A stretch of 57,530 bases of DNA from Candidatus Poribacteria bacterium (GTDB lineage: Bacteria; Poribacteria; WGA-4E; WGA-3G). The notes beneath the pieces were generated by a model. It saw only the letters and a list, made by a program, of their open reading frames with translations, was not told where the DNA came from and did not search any database. Position numbers and translations under genes: made by a program. The stretch lies in assembly GCA_026710795.1 (NCBI GenBank), contig JAPOQK010000044.1, forward strand, positions 1 to 57,530, given 5' to 3'. Positions 36,765 to 45,631 of this stretch are shown here, one piece after another (position 1 is the stretch's first letter; each line of letters begins with the position of its first letter).

Positions 36765-39635
36765 CTACGCAAGATGTTCCTTCAAAAACCGACCCGTGAA
36801 AGATTTACGTACCTTCGCGATTTCCTCTGGAGTGCCTTGTGCTAAAACCTGACCGCCCTTATGTCCACCCTCAGGACCAAGATCTATCACATAATCAGCA
36901 GTCTTAATCACATCCAGATGATGTTCAATCACAATCACCGTGTGTCCCGAATCCACAAGTCGTCCGATACTATCTAAGAGTTTTTGGATATCGGCAAGAT
37001 GTAGACCTGTCGTCGGTTCATCAAGGATATAGAGTTTATGTTTCCCGCGCTTGATTTTGCTTAGTTCGTTTGCAAGTTTAATCCGCTGTGCTTCTCCACC
37101 TGAAAGAATAGGTGCTGGATGTCCAATTTTGAGATAACCGAGACCAAGTTCGTTTAGAACACCTAATTTATGGCAAATCAGCCGTTGGTCAACAAAGAAT
37201 TCAACGCCATCCTCAATTGACATCTCAAGGATTTCGGATATATTCTTGTCGTTATAGGTTACTTCAAGTGTATCTTCGTTATAGCGCGCGCCTTTACAAG
37301 TTGGACATGTAACTTCAACATCAGGCATAAAGTGCAGTTGTGTGGTTATTGTTCCTTCACCATGACATTCCTCACATCGTCCACCTTTCACATTAAAACT
37401 GAACCGAGAGGCAGTATATCCACGGACTTCTGCTGCAGGGGTGCTCGCAAAGAGTTTACGGATATTATCGTAGAAACCGATATAGGTAGCAGGATTTGAA
37501 CGGGGGGAACGTCCAATCGGGGATTGGTCAATGTTAATCACATTGCTGATGTGTTCGTGTCCCTCAAGTTCATCGTGCTCACCAAAAAGGGTTCGACTAT
37601 CATGAAAAATAGAATAGAGTTTCTTGTAAATAATCTCGTTGAGAAGTGTGCTTTTACCAGATCCAGATGCACCAGTAATACAGATAAACGCCCCTAACGG
37701 TATATCAACACTGATATTTTGCAGATTATTTTCCCTTGCACCAGTAACGCTGAGAAATTTGCCGTTCAATTCACGACGTTCAACAGGCATCGGAATCTCG
37801 CGCTTCCCGCTCATATACAGACCAGTCAAGGATTCGTCACTCTTGATAATCTTTTCAAATGGACCTTGAACGACAACATGTCCACCGTGCACTCCTGGAC
37901 CTGGTCCCATCTCAATGATATGATCCGCAGCACGGATTGTGCTTTCATCGTGCTCAACGACAATCACAGTATTGCCGATATCACGTAGTTTGCGTAAGGT
38001 TTCAATCATTTTCTCATTATCTTTTGGATGCAAGCCGATGCTCGGTTCATCAAGCACATAAAGCATTCCCATAAGTCCTGAACCGATTTGTGTTGAAAGA
38101 CGGATACGTTGTGATTCACCCCCAGATAGTGTCGCGGAACGCCGATTAAGGTTCAGATAGTCCAAACCAATGCCGAGTAGCAATTCAATGCGGGTCACCA
38201 ATTCTCTGGTAACACGTTCGCCTGCCTCGCGCTGTTTTTCGGACATATCCGTAATTTCAGATATGAAATCACGTAACTGTTCGAGGTGTAATTCTCCAAC
38301 ATCGTGGATAGTCATACCTTCAATGGTAACAAGCAGCCGCTGGCGTTTTAATTTAGCACCGTGGCAGTCTGGACAGGTATGTTCCACCATCACTTTTCGG
38401 AGATATTCTTCCATACCTGAATGTGCTTCTCCCTTTTTTCTGTAGTGACGATAACGTCTGTCAATCCGAGTAATAATTCCATCAAATCTGACCGGCATTC
38501 CAAGATGTCTTTTATGCATCGGTTTTGCATCTTCCGCTTGACAGAGCGGGAATTCTTCGCCGCGTGTGCCGTAAAACACAATATCAACGATTTCATCAGA
38601 TAGGTCAGCAAAAGGTGCATTCAGGTCAATATTGTAGTGCTGCGCCAAACTATACATCATCCGACCATCCCACCTGTCTGGTTCATAGTTGAATGCTTGT
38701 TTGACAAATGCCCCATCAGCTATGCTTCTTGTCTTATCTGGAACAAGTAAGTTCGGATGAACCTGCAAGTAAGTCCCGAGACCGGAACAGGTGACGCAAG
38801 CACCTGTTGGTTCATTAAAAGTAAAATGGTGTGGTCCCAATTGACACATCAATACACCGTGTTCTGCACAACCGAAATCTGTCAGTAATTCGTCAAGGTC
38901 TACATCTTCATCGTCAGGAAGCACCACTTGAAAACGCATAAAACCTTCACCAACGATCATTGCATGATCTAAGGCAGCAAGAACTTGCTTGTCTACATCC
39001 TTTTTGATGAAGAATTTATCAACAATAACTTGTATATCGTATATTTTATCCTGATCTAATTCTATCTCTTCACTGATATCGTGCTCAACACCGTCAATTC
39101 TGACATGTCTACAGCCTTTTGTCCTAATATCATCAAAAAGGTATTCATAATCTTCACCATATATTTTAAATACCGGCGCATGGATTTCTACTTCAGTGTC
39201 GTCTGGGAAAGAAAGTAAACGTTCAAGAATCTGATGGTGGGTTCGTATCGGAATTTCCGTTTCACAGTAAGGACAATGTGAGACACCGATAGTCGCGAAA
39301 AGCATTCTCAGATAATCCTGCAAGTCTGTCATTGTTCCAACAGTTGAACGGGGGTTAGCAGTAACCGTTTTTTGTTCAATTGAAACAACAGGTGACAAAC
39401 CGTCGATAAAATCCACATCCGGTTTTTTCAGTTGAGTAATAAACCGTTTTGCATAGGTAGACATAGATTCCAGAAACCTGCGTTGTCCTTCAGCATAGAC
39501 TGTATCAAATGCTAATGAGGATTTACCAGATCCACTAATGCCAGTTACAACGACGAGTTGATCGCGTGGTATTTCTAATTCTATATTTTGTAGGTTATTT
39601 TCTCGCGCTCCTTTAACTGAGACTGATTGTCTCAT
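36765..39635 (-). CDS. uvrA: Excinuclease ABC subunit A
   Basis: A 956-residue damage-recognition ATPase of nucleotide excision repair. Two ABC modules are present: Walker [11 protein letters not shown] and [10 protein letters not shown], signatures [11 protein letters not shown] and [11 protein letters not shown]. Zinc-finger cysteines occur in CPYCETEIP and in CEECHGEGT with CPTCKG. The segment [12 protein letters not shown]...[15 protein letters not shown] differs from the common SAYARQFLGQ...ISIDQKT version and marks a divergent UvrA branch. Start 39635 has AGGAGG six bases upstream; the ATG at 39665 does not. Confidence 0.94.
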   Translation of the reverse strand: MRQSVSVKGARENNLQNIELEIPRDQLVVVTGISGSGKSSLAFDTVYAEGQRRFLESMSTYAKRFITQLKKPDVDFIDGLSPVVSIEQKTVTANPRSTVGTMTDLQDYLRMLFATIGVSHCPYCETEIPIRTHHQILERLLSFPDDTEVEIHAPVFKIYGEDYEYLFDDIRTKGCRHVRIDGVEHDISEEIELDQDKIYDIQVIVDKFFIKKDVDKQVLAALDHAMIVGEGFMRFQVVLPDDEDVDLDELLTDFGCAEHGVLMCQLGPHHFTFNEPTGACVTCSGLGTYLQVHPNLLVPDKTRSIADGAFVKQAFNYEPDRWDGRMMYSLAQHYNIDLNAPFADLSDEIVDIVFYGTRGEEFPLCQAEDAKPMHKRHLGMPVRFDGIITRIDRRYRHYRKKGEAHSGMEEYLRKVMVEHTCPDCHGAKLKRQRLLVTIEGMTIHDVGELHLEQLRDFISEITDMSEKQREAGERVTRELVTRIELLLGIGLDYLNLNRRSATLSGGESQRIRLSTQIGSGLMGMLYVLDEPSIGLHPKDNEKMIETLRKLRDIGNTVIVVEHDESTIRAADHIIEMGPGPGVHGGHVVVQGPFEKIIKSDESLTGLYMSGKREIPMPVERRELNGKFLSVTGARENNLQNISVDIPLGAFICITGASGSGKSTLLNEIIYKKLYSIFHDSRTLFGEHDELEGHEHISNVINIDQSPIGRSPRSNPATYIGFYDNIRKLFASTPAAEVRGYTASRFSFNVKGGRCEECHGEGTITTQLHFMPDVEVTCPTCKGARYNEDTLEVTYNDKNISEILEMSIEDGVEFFVDQRLICHKLGVLNELGLGYLKIGHPAPILSGGEAQRIKLANELSKIKRGKHKLYILDEPTTGLHLADIQKLLDSIGRLVDSGHTVIVIEHHLDVIKTADYVIDLGPEGGHKGGQVLAQGTPEEIAKVRKSFTGRFLKEHLA

Positions 39636-39661
39636 GCGTTTCCTCCTTACTTGCAATATTT

Positions 39662-39882
39662 TCATTTTCCTTGGGATAGGTTACCATCTACGATTATTGA
39701 TTGGGAATTATCTTTATTTTCATACAAAATTACGATAAAATAACTCGTATAGTTACGTGGGAGTTTGTAAGAAATCAATGCTAAATGTGCACTTAAAAGT
39801 AGTAGGTACGCTCCGCGTGCCGTCAACTTGTTCAACAAAGCGTAATAAATTATGCTAATGCTCTCAACCAACGATCTTTCAT
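39662..39882 (-). pseudogene. Remnant of a PIN-domain toxin, internally collapsed
   Basis: Across this stretch the minus-strand frames show YYALL, like the THALLW start of PIN toxins. Then comes a GTAG-headed palindrome, then SAHLALISYKLP and FIVILYENKDNSQSIIVDG. The last two match the C-terminal pattern of PIN toxins (EIALLSYKLP...ADRIIVATALENNATLVTxD). The ATG at 39882 overlaps a TGA that would end the antitoxin in its undamaged frame (ATGA). The central part with the acidic active site is missing and stops interrupt the start. It is non-functional. Confidence 0.5.
39802..39822 (+). repeat. GTAG-headed palindrome inside the toxin remnant
   Basis: GTAG followed by GGTACGC-TCC-GCGTGCC, a 7-base stem with one G-T pair. 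It sits where the middle of the toxin is lost. Confidence 0.5.
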
Positions 39883-39907
39883 CTGTGACCTTCGTTTTTC
39901 CATTCCA

Positions 39908-40120
39908 TTATCTCTTCAACCGTGCCAACGGGATTTTGGTTATCAATCCAATAAATCTTGAGTATGCTTCATTCGCATCTTTTTTCATTATATCAAGGGG
40001 TGGCATCGTGACCGCAACCACTTTTCTTTTATTCGTAATTGAAATACTTTCACTATTTTCAACCCGATTTAGAAGACTTGATAAATGGGTCTTTGCTTCA
40101 TTAACGCCTATTTCAGTCAT
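39908..40120 (-). CDS. Phd/YefM-family antitoxin, frameshifted at its C terminus
   Basis: A 70-residue prevent-host-death type antitoxin. MTEIGVNEAKTHLSSLLNRV, then ISITNKRKVVAVTMPP is the conserved DNA-binding half. The C-terminal toxin-neutralising half is out of frame. Shifting frame near 39945 gives a sequence ending WKNEGHR, like the EEGRR end of the family, with a stop at 39881-39879 overlapping the toxin start. It probably no longer neutralises anything but may still bind DNA. It begins 60 bases downstream of repeat R1. Confidence 0.65.
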   Translation of the reverse strand: MTEIGVNEAKTHLSSLLNRVENSESISITNKRKVVAVTMPPLDIMKKDANEAYSRFIGLITKIPLARLKR

Positions 40121-40179
40121 TTTAAACTTTTTATTTTAACAGATATGGAAATTATTCAACATCCAATTCTCGTATTATA

Positions 40180-40423
40180 CAGGGTTATTTAGTTTTCGGT
40201 TTTTTCGGATATATTTTCACAATTCAATATAATTTCTTGTAGGTCGGATAGAGAAAAGCGAAATCTATATCTGTTAATTTAGCGTTACATTGTTCATCAG
40301 TATGTGCTAAAAATTGTGACGTTTTGCACGTCACTGTGACGTTTTGAATCCAGTCAGGATAAGGAATGTGACGCGAATTTCGCTTTTTTTATTTTTGCTC
40401 TTTTTCTTCTCTTGACCTACCTT
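40180..40423 (+). repeat. Dispersed repeat R1, copy C (full)
   Basis: Inverted match of 107-360. Core GTAGGTC...GACCTAC spans 40239-40420 (182 bases), with AGCGAAAT/ATTTCGCT inside and ACGTCAC-T-GTGACGT at the centre. The homologous flank extends left to about 40180 (CAGGGTTATTTAG, then CGGTTTTTTCGG). There is no coding capacity. It lies upstream of the antitoxin gene. Confidence 0.85.
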
Positions 40424-40524
40424 CACAATTTGTAAGACATGAAACTTAGAAAACCCATATACAGTCCCTTAGTCACAAAAACCAAGCATTACACACTTGG
40501 TGAATTTGTGTTTATACCTCCTTC

Positions 40525-40735
40525 TAACGTATCTCAATTCGTGTCACCGATATAATCCAATATTCTAAACACACGTTAATTATATAGTATCTTTTTGTAT
40601 GTGCCAAATTAAAAAGTGAAATGTTCTATTGGATATATTGGTATTTTATTCGTATATTAGATTGTATTTGTCTGAACCAGGATTTACAGGATAAGAAGTC
40701 GCGACCGGGAAATCAAGAAATCAACGGTATGAACG
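40525..40735 (+). repeat. Dispersed repeat R2, copy 2
   Basis: Second copy of the repeat at 21151-21320, with an additional internal stretch TGAACCAGGATTTACAGGAT and about 40 following bases. It leads directly into three palindromes at 40731-40810. Confidence 0.7.
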
Positions 40736-40810
40736 CCTGTAGGCGTTCCCCCAAATCAACACCAAATGCGCGTATGGCATTTGTCGGGTATGAATGCCTT
40801 TTTGGCATTC
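40731..40810. repeat. Cluster of three short palindromes
   Basis: GAACGCC-TGTA-GGCGTTC (40731-40748), AAATGC-7-GCATTT (40764-40782) and GAATGCC-TTTTT-GGCATTC (40792-40810), each preceded or followed by similar linkers (GGTATGAA, TCCCC). They can form three adjacent hairpins. The short open frame across them is not credible as a gene. Confidence 0.65.
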
Positions 40811-40838
40811 CCCGAGTCACTCCTACAGAATATAAGAT

Positions 40839-40869
40839 GTCGGACTTCGCTGTGCTCACTCCAACCTAC
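40839..40869 (-). repeat. GTAG-headed palindrome
   Basis: Minus strand GTAGGTTGGAGTGAGCACAG then CGAAGTCCGAC, a diverged unit of the type arrayed at 56993-57161. Confidence 0.6.
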
Positions 40870-41011
40870 GAAGACTGGTTCAGAGAATAAAAGGTGAATC
40901 CATTAAACATCTATCCATTCCAATTCAAAGTATTAACATTAAGTAAACTTCAATAACATAAAATTCTTAAAACTATAGTGAACTTTAGAATTAACAGGAC
41001 ATTTTGAGTTG

Positions 41012-41075
41012 TAGGAGGGAACTCCGATTCCCGACTATCAGTGAGTTTTGTCGCGATTCGGAGATCGCTCCTACA
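41012..41075. repeat. Long GTAG-headed inverted repeat
   Basis: GTAGGAGGGAACTCCG with its continuation ATTCCCGAC pairs with GTCGCGATTC and GGAGATCGCTCCTAC at about 20 of 25 positions, with a 14-base loop. The GTAGGAGCGA theme resembles REP elements known from other bacteria. It lies just beyond the end of the first WD40 gene. Confidence 0.65.
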
Positions 41076-41094
41076 GAAATGTGTCTCCTTAATT

Positions 41095-43380
41095 TCAATG
41101 TTTACTATAAATAACCCTACGTATTATAGATGTTAGATCCCATAAAAGCATTGTATCATCAAAACTACTACTGGCGAGTATTTTTCCATCATTACTAAAA
41201 GATAAACCTGTAATTTTTCTTGAATGTCCAGGAAGTGTTTTTATAATTTCTCCAGTACGTAAATCCCATAGGTTTATAATTTCGGTATCGTATCTTGAAT
41301 TCATCCCAGGGACTTCAGTTACCAATGGTAAACCGTTAGGATAAAACATAACATGCCAGATCATATTTCTATCACCAGAAATTGATTGTATTTGTAGACC
41401 GGTATCTATATCCCATAAACGGACAGTTCCGTCTTCTCCCGTACTTGCTATTGAACGTCCATCAGGACTAAAATCTATACTGGTAATAGCATCTGCATGA
41501 CCATCCAATGTCAGTACCTCTTTCCATGTAGAAGAATCCCATAGATAGATAATTCCTTTCTTATCACCGGTAGCAAGTCTACTTCCATCTGAATTGAACA
41601 TTAAGACCATTAACGAATTATAATGTGTGTTACGTTCGGTATCTACCCCCTGATCCGTGAGAGTCTTATTTTTTCCTGTGTTTACATCCCATATTAGGAT
41701 CGTACCGTCTTGTCCACCACTGATAAGTGTCTTTCCATCAGGACTAAATGTTACACTATCTATTAGATATTTATGACCAGTCAGTGTTTGTGTGTGTCTA
41801 CCGGTATCAACATTCCACAGACGAATCCTCTTATCTTCGAGTGCAAAACTCCAACTTGCGAGTAGACTACCATCCCTATTAAACTCCACACCTCTAATCG
41901 GTCTTATATGGTCTTTTATTGTTCGCTTGTGTTCACCTGTGATGGCATTCCAAAACCGAATTAACCCATCCTTACTTGCATTCCAACTCGCTATTGTTTC
42001 TCCATTTGGACTAACCAGAATCTTACTTGACCATGAACCTTCAGAACTATTCTTCCCTAAGAGTGTATGCAACTTTTTCGTAACAGTATCCCACAGATAG
42101 ATAGCACCATTATATTCAGTAGTGATGAATTTCTTTCCATTCGCAGCGAAGGTCATATAATTATAATCATCTATATGATGAGAATTATCTCTTGGACTTA
42201 GATTTGAAATAGTTCTCTTAAGTTTCCCAGACGCAATATCCCATATACGAATTACCCCTGGATAACCTACAGTTGCCAGCGTCTTTCCATCAGGACTAAA
42301 AGATGCATTCGTAAGGTAACCAGTATTTCCCGTGAAACGTCTACGTTTCCCTGATGCAATATCCCACATTCGAATTTGGTAATCTTTCACCAAACTAATA
42401 ATCGATTTTCCATCAGGACTAAACAGAATATTATCTACTTCCCTAACATAACTTTTCTCCTTGTTGTCTTCATTTTTATCAAAAAAAGTGTGTTTAAGTT
42501 TACCGGTCGTAGTATCCCACAAATGTATCGTTCTGGATTCACCAGCGGTAACGAGTATGCTTTTATCCGGACTGAAAAACGTCCTTTTTATCTTTTCTCT
42601 TGGAAAACTCTTATCGGAAATAACACCTTGATTTGCCAATGGCAGTTTTAGTTCCCTTAAAGCCATATCCCAAAAATTAATCGTCATATCACTGCTTATG
42701 CTAATTAGTGTGTTTCCATCCGGACTGAATGATAAGAAATTGATATTACTCTGGTGTCCTGTTAGCGTTCGTATGTGTTTCCCTGTTTTAACATCCCACA
42801 AACGTATTGTCTGATCGTTACTCCCACTTGCTATGATTTTGCTATTTGGACTATATAACAAACAGCCTATATAGTCTTCATGTCCTTTGAGTATATGTTT
42901 GACAGCATTTGTCTTAGAATCCCGTATATGAATTTCCTTAAAACTTTTAGTTGCAAAAGTGTTTCCGTCTGAACTGTATGTTGCAGTATGAGAGAAATCA
43001 TGCTTCTTTTTTAACGATTGTTCTATTTCCGGCAAAGCAATTTCCCAATGGGTGATTTTATGGCTGAACCTCTCCATACCTGTAAGAACTGTCCCATCAT
43101 GATTAAAATACACTATCTCCATTTCCTGATGACTTCGAGTAAACAGTTTCCGTTCCTGATATGTTTCAGTATCATATACCCAAATACCAATGGTAGTCGC
43201 AACTGCAAGTAGAGATCCATCTGGGGAATATTCCATATCATTGATTCGTCCCTTGCTAAGACGCGCGATGGCATCATCAGGTAACTCCCATTGTGTATAG
43301 TCTTGGGCATGTAAATTGAGTAAGCTGAATTGAAGAATTAGAATTAACAAACTAATTACAGGAAGCACTGTTTTTCTCAT
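41095..43380 (-). CDS. Exported WD40-repeat protein
   Basis: 761 residues with a signal peptide (about 1-25, ending LHAQ). About 16 WD40 blades follow, recognised by recurring SPDGKTLAS and IRLWDV motifs (HWEIA, RLWDVK, HLWDTT, RIWDIA, LLWDLT and others). There is no enzymatic domain. It opens with WELPDDAIARLSKGRINDMEYSPDG, a form shared with the next gene. It probably forms two stacked beta-propellers outside the cytoplasm and serves as a binding scaffold. It is 73 bases downstream of its paralogue. Confidence 0.85.
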   Translation of the reverse strand: MRKTVLPVISLLILILQFSLLNLHAQDYTQWELPDDAIARLSKGRINDMEYSPDGSLLAVATTIGIWVYDTETYQERKLFTRSHQEMEIVYFNHDGTVLTGMERFSHKITHWEIALPEIEQSLKKKHDFSHTATYSSDGNTFATKSFKEIHIRDSKTNAVKHILKGHEDYIGCLLYSPNSKIIASGSNDQTIRLWDVKTGKHIRTLTGHQSNINFLSFSPDGNTLISISSDMTINFWDMALRELKLPLANQGVISDKSFPREKIKRTFFSPDKSILVTAGESRTIHLWDTTTGKLKHTFFDKNEDNKEKSYVREVDNILFSPDGKSIISLVKDYQIRMWDIASGKRRRFTGNTGYLTNASFSPDGKTLATVGYPGVIRIWDIASGKLKRTISNLSPRDNSHHIDDYNYMTFAANGKKFITTEYNGAIYLWDTVTKKLHTLLGKNSSEGSWSSKILVSPNGETIASWNASKDGLIRFWNAITGEHKRTIKDHIRPIRGVEFNRDGSLLASWSFALEDKRIRLWNVDTGRHTQTLTGHKYLIDSVTFSPDGKTLISGGQDGTILIWDVNTGKNKTLTDQGVDTERNTHYNSLMVLMFNSDGSRLATGDKKGIIYLWDSSTWKEVLTLDGHADAITSIDFSPDGRSIASTGEDGTVRLWDIDTGLQIQSISGDRNMIWHVMFYPNGLPLVTEVPGMNSRYDTEIINLWDLRTGEIIKTLPGHSRKITGLSFSNDGKILASSSFDDTMLLWDLTSIIRRVIYSKH

Positions 43381-43453
43381 TTGTAATACCCTCTTAAATC
43401 TTCACTATTACGATAATTCCTTTAGAACAACTATCCATCCCTACTATATTATT

Positions 43454-45556
43454 TTAGTTGACCCTCTGTTTGTACTCGTCATTGTTCCTCTGAGGCAACT
43501 CTGTCATATCCCATAAGAGTGTTGTGCCATCAGCACCAGCACTCACAAGTGTTTGTCCATCAGGACTGAATTTTAGGTAAGTAACATAACCTATATGTCC
43601 ATTAAAAGTCATAATACGTTTCCCTGTAGTAATATCCCATACATTGATCGCACCATCAACACGTCCGCCTACAAGGATAGTACCATCAGGACTAAACGAC
43701 AACTGAACGATCTGCCTTATGTTGTCTTTACCATATCCACCAATTATATACTGATTGTTAAGGATACTTATTTCCTCTCCAGTATCAACATTCCACAAAT
43801 AGACACTTCCATCTATATCTGCCTTCACCAACATTTTATTTTCTGAATTTAAAACTAAAAAACTAAACATACTTGGTTTTTCAGGAATTATCTTTTTCTG
43901 TTGTCTTGTAGTAACATCCCACACAACAATTTCTGAATCAGTACAATATACAAGCATACTCCCATCAGAACTGATTGGTATATTAGCAGGAAATTTAATT
44001 GTATATTTAACCTGTTTGGGTAATGTTGTATATGATCCTGTCTCTATATCCCATAGATAATGGGAGTGTGGTTGATCTTTATTAGACTTCCTTGAAAATG
44101 CGAAATTACCATCTGGACTGAACCCTATATCCTGACTATATACACCTACTACAAAACTATACTTCTGGCTACCCTTTATAACATCCCATAGGCGAACCAT
44201 CTTGTCATTTCCATAACTAATAAGTGTTTCATCATCTTTGAACATCACATGTGAAACTTGATCAGTATGTCCCCTTAGTGTCTTTTTATGTTCACCTGTG
44301 GTAACTGTCCATAGCCGAATAGTCTTATCAATACTTCCACTTGCCAGCGTCTTTCCATCTGAACTGAAGGATAGACTATTCACCCGCTTCTTATGACCCG
44401 TGAGTATAGTCTGAACTTCCTGTGTGTTTACATCATAGAGAATTATGTTATTGCTTCCATAAGTGGTTGCAGCTGTAATTTTATCTTTACTGAACACTAT
44501 ATTCTTTGAAGCAAATCCACCACCATGTCCAACAATAGTCGTCTTATGTTTACCTTTGTTTAAATCCCACTGATAGATAATTCCATCTCTACTCGCGCTT
44601 GCCAAAGTTTCTCCGTTTGGACTGAAGGAGATTCTATGCAGATATTTAGAATTTGTCTTGAAAGTGTGCTTACGTCTTCCCGTGGCAACATGCCATACAC
44701 GTATTGTTTTGTCTTCACTCATACTGGCAATACGACTACCATCACGACTGAAGGTTAAACTCAAGATAGGTTTCCTATGTCCTTTTAAGGTCTTATGTAA
44801 TGTTTCTGTTTCAGCATTCCACAGACGTACCGTCTTATCCCTACTTCCAGATGCAATCATTGTCCCGTCAGGACTGAATGAGACACATGTGATACTCTCC
44901 TTATGTGCATCAGTTATTTTCTTCTCTTTTTTAGTTTCTAAATCCACGAATCGAATTGTCTTGTGATTTCCATTAACCATCAATATTCTATCTTTGTGAA
45001 ATGTTATATCAGCTTGGCGTCCTAAATGCATATTCAAATCCTGTTTATACACTCTTTTTTCTATATCCCAAATATGCATACCATAATCACCCCAACAAGT
45101 TAATGTTGTCCCATCCGGACTGAAATTTACACCTATTATATCTCTCCTATGCCCCATAAATGTATGCATGAGTTCTTGGGTTTCAACATTCCATAACCGA
45201 ACCAATTTATTTCCACATGCTGTTGCAAGTATTTTTCCGTCATGACTGAATCCAACAGAATTCGTGCATTCTCTGTTTTTAGTTAGGAGTGCAAGTTCAT
45301 TTCCACTATCTGTTTCATACAGCCAAGTTCCTGTAGAACTGGCAACAGCGAGTATAGTACTGTCTGGAGAATAAACTAAGTCTCTTACAGTACCCTTTCC
45401 GATACGTGCTTTCACTCCATCTGGCAAGTGCCATTGCGGTGTATTTAATTGTGCCGTATTCACATCAAGCAAATCCGGTGTTGAAGGATAACGAAATAGC
45501 CAAATAGTTACAACTATGACGATAACCAAAAATATGATAACTAATGTATTTTTCAT
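43454..45556 (-). CDS. WD40-repeat protein with N-terminal membrane anchor
   Basis: 700 residues with an N-terminal hydrophobic helix (about 4-22). WHLPDGVKARIGKGTVRD follows, then about 15 WD40 blades (RLWNVE, HIWDIE, RVWHVA, LYDVN, RLWTVT, LLWDMT). Several blades carry degenerate WD ends. It is a paralogue of the preceding entry. Start 45556 follows AAAGGATG; the earlier ATG at 45580 has no ribosome site. Function as a protein-binding scaffold is inferred from the fold only. Confidence 0.85.
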   Translation of the reverse strand: MKNTLVIIFLVIVIVVTIWLFRYPSTPDLLDVNTAQLNTPQWHLPDGVKARIGKGTVRDLVYSPDSTILAVASSTGTWLYETDSGNELALLTKNRECTNSVGFSHDGKILATACGNKLVRLWNVETQELMHTFMGHRRDIIGVNFSPDGTTLTCWGDYGMHIWDIEKRVYKQDLNMHLGRQADITFHKDRILMVNGNHKTIRFVDLETKKEKKITDAHKESITCVSFSPDGTMIASGSRDKTVRLWNAETETLHKTLKGHRKPILSLTFSRDGSRIASMSEDKTIRVWHVATGRRKHTFKTNSKYLHRISFSPNGETLASASRDGIIYQWDLNKGKHKTTIVGHGGGFASKNIVFSKDKITAATTYGSNNIILYDVNTQEVQTILTGHKKRVNSLSFSSDGKTLASGSIDKTIRLWTVTTGEHKKTLRGHTDQVSHVMFKDDETLISYGNDKMVRLWDVIKGSQKYSFVVGVYSQDIGFSPDGNFAFSRKSNKDQPHSHYLWDIETGSYTTLPKQVKYTIKFPANIPISSDGSMLVYCTDSEIVVWDVTTRQQKKIIPEKPSMFSFLVLNSENKMLVKADIDGSVYLWNVDTGEEISILNNQYIIGGYGKDNIRQIVQLSFSPDGTILVGGRVDGAINVWDITTGKRIMTFNGHIGYVTYLKFSPDGQTLVSAGADGTTLLWDMTELPQRNNDEYKQRVN

Positions 45557-45631
45557 CTCATTACATCCTTTACGAACCATACTTTTTAATTCAATTATCT
45601 TGATACTTTAGTACGGTGAGTATGTCAATAC

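Noticed and set aside
40621..40890. 89-codon open frame
   Set aside because: It crosses R2 and the palindrome cluster and has no plausible start or similarity.
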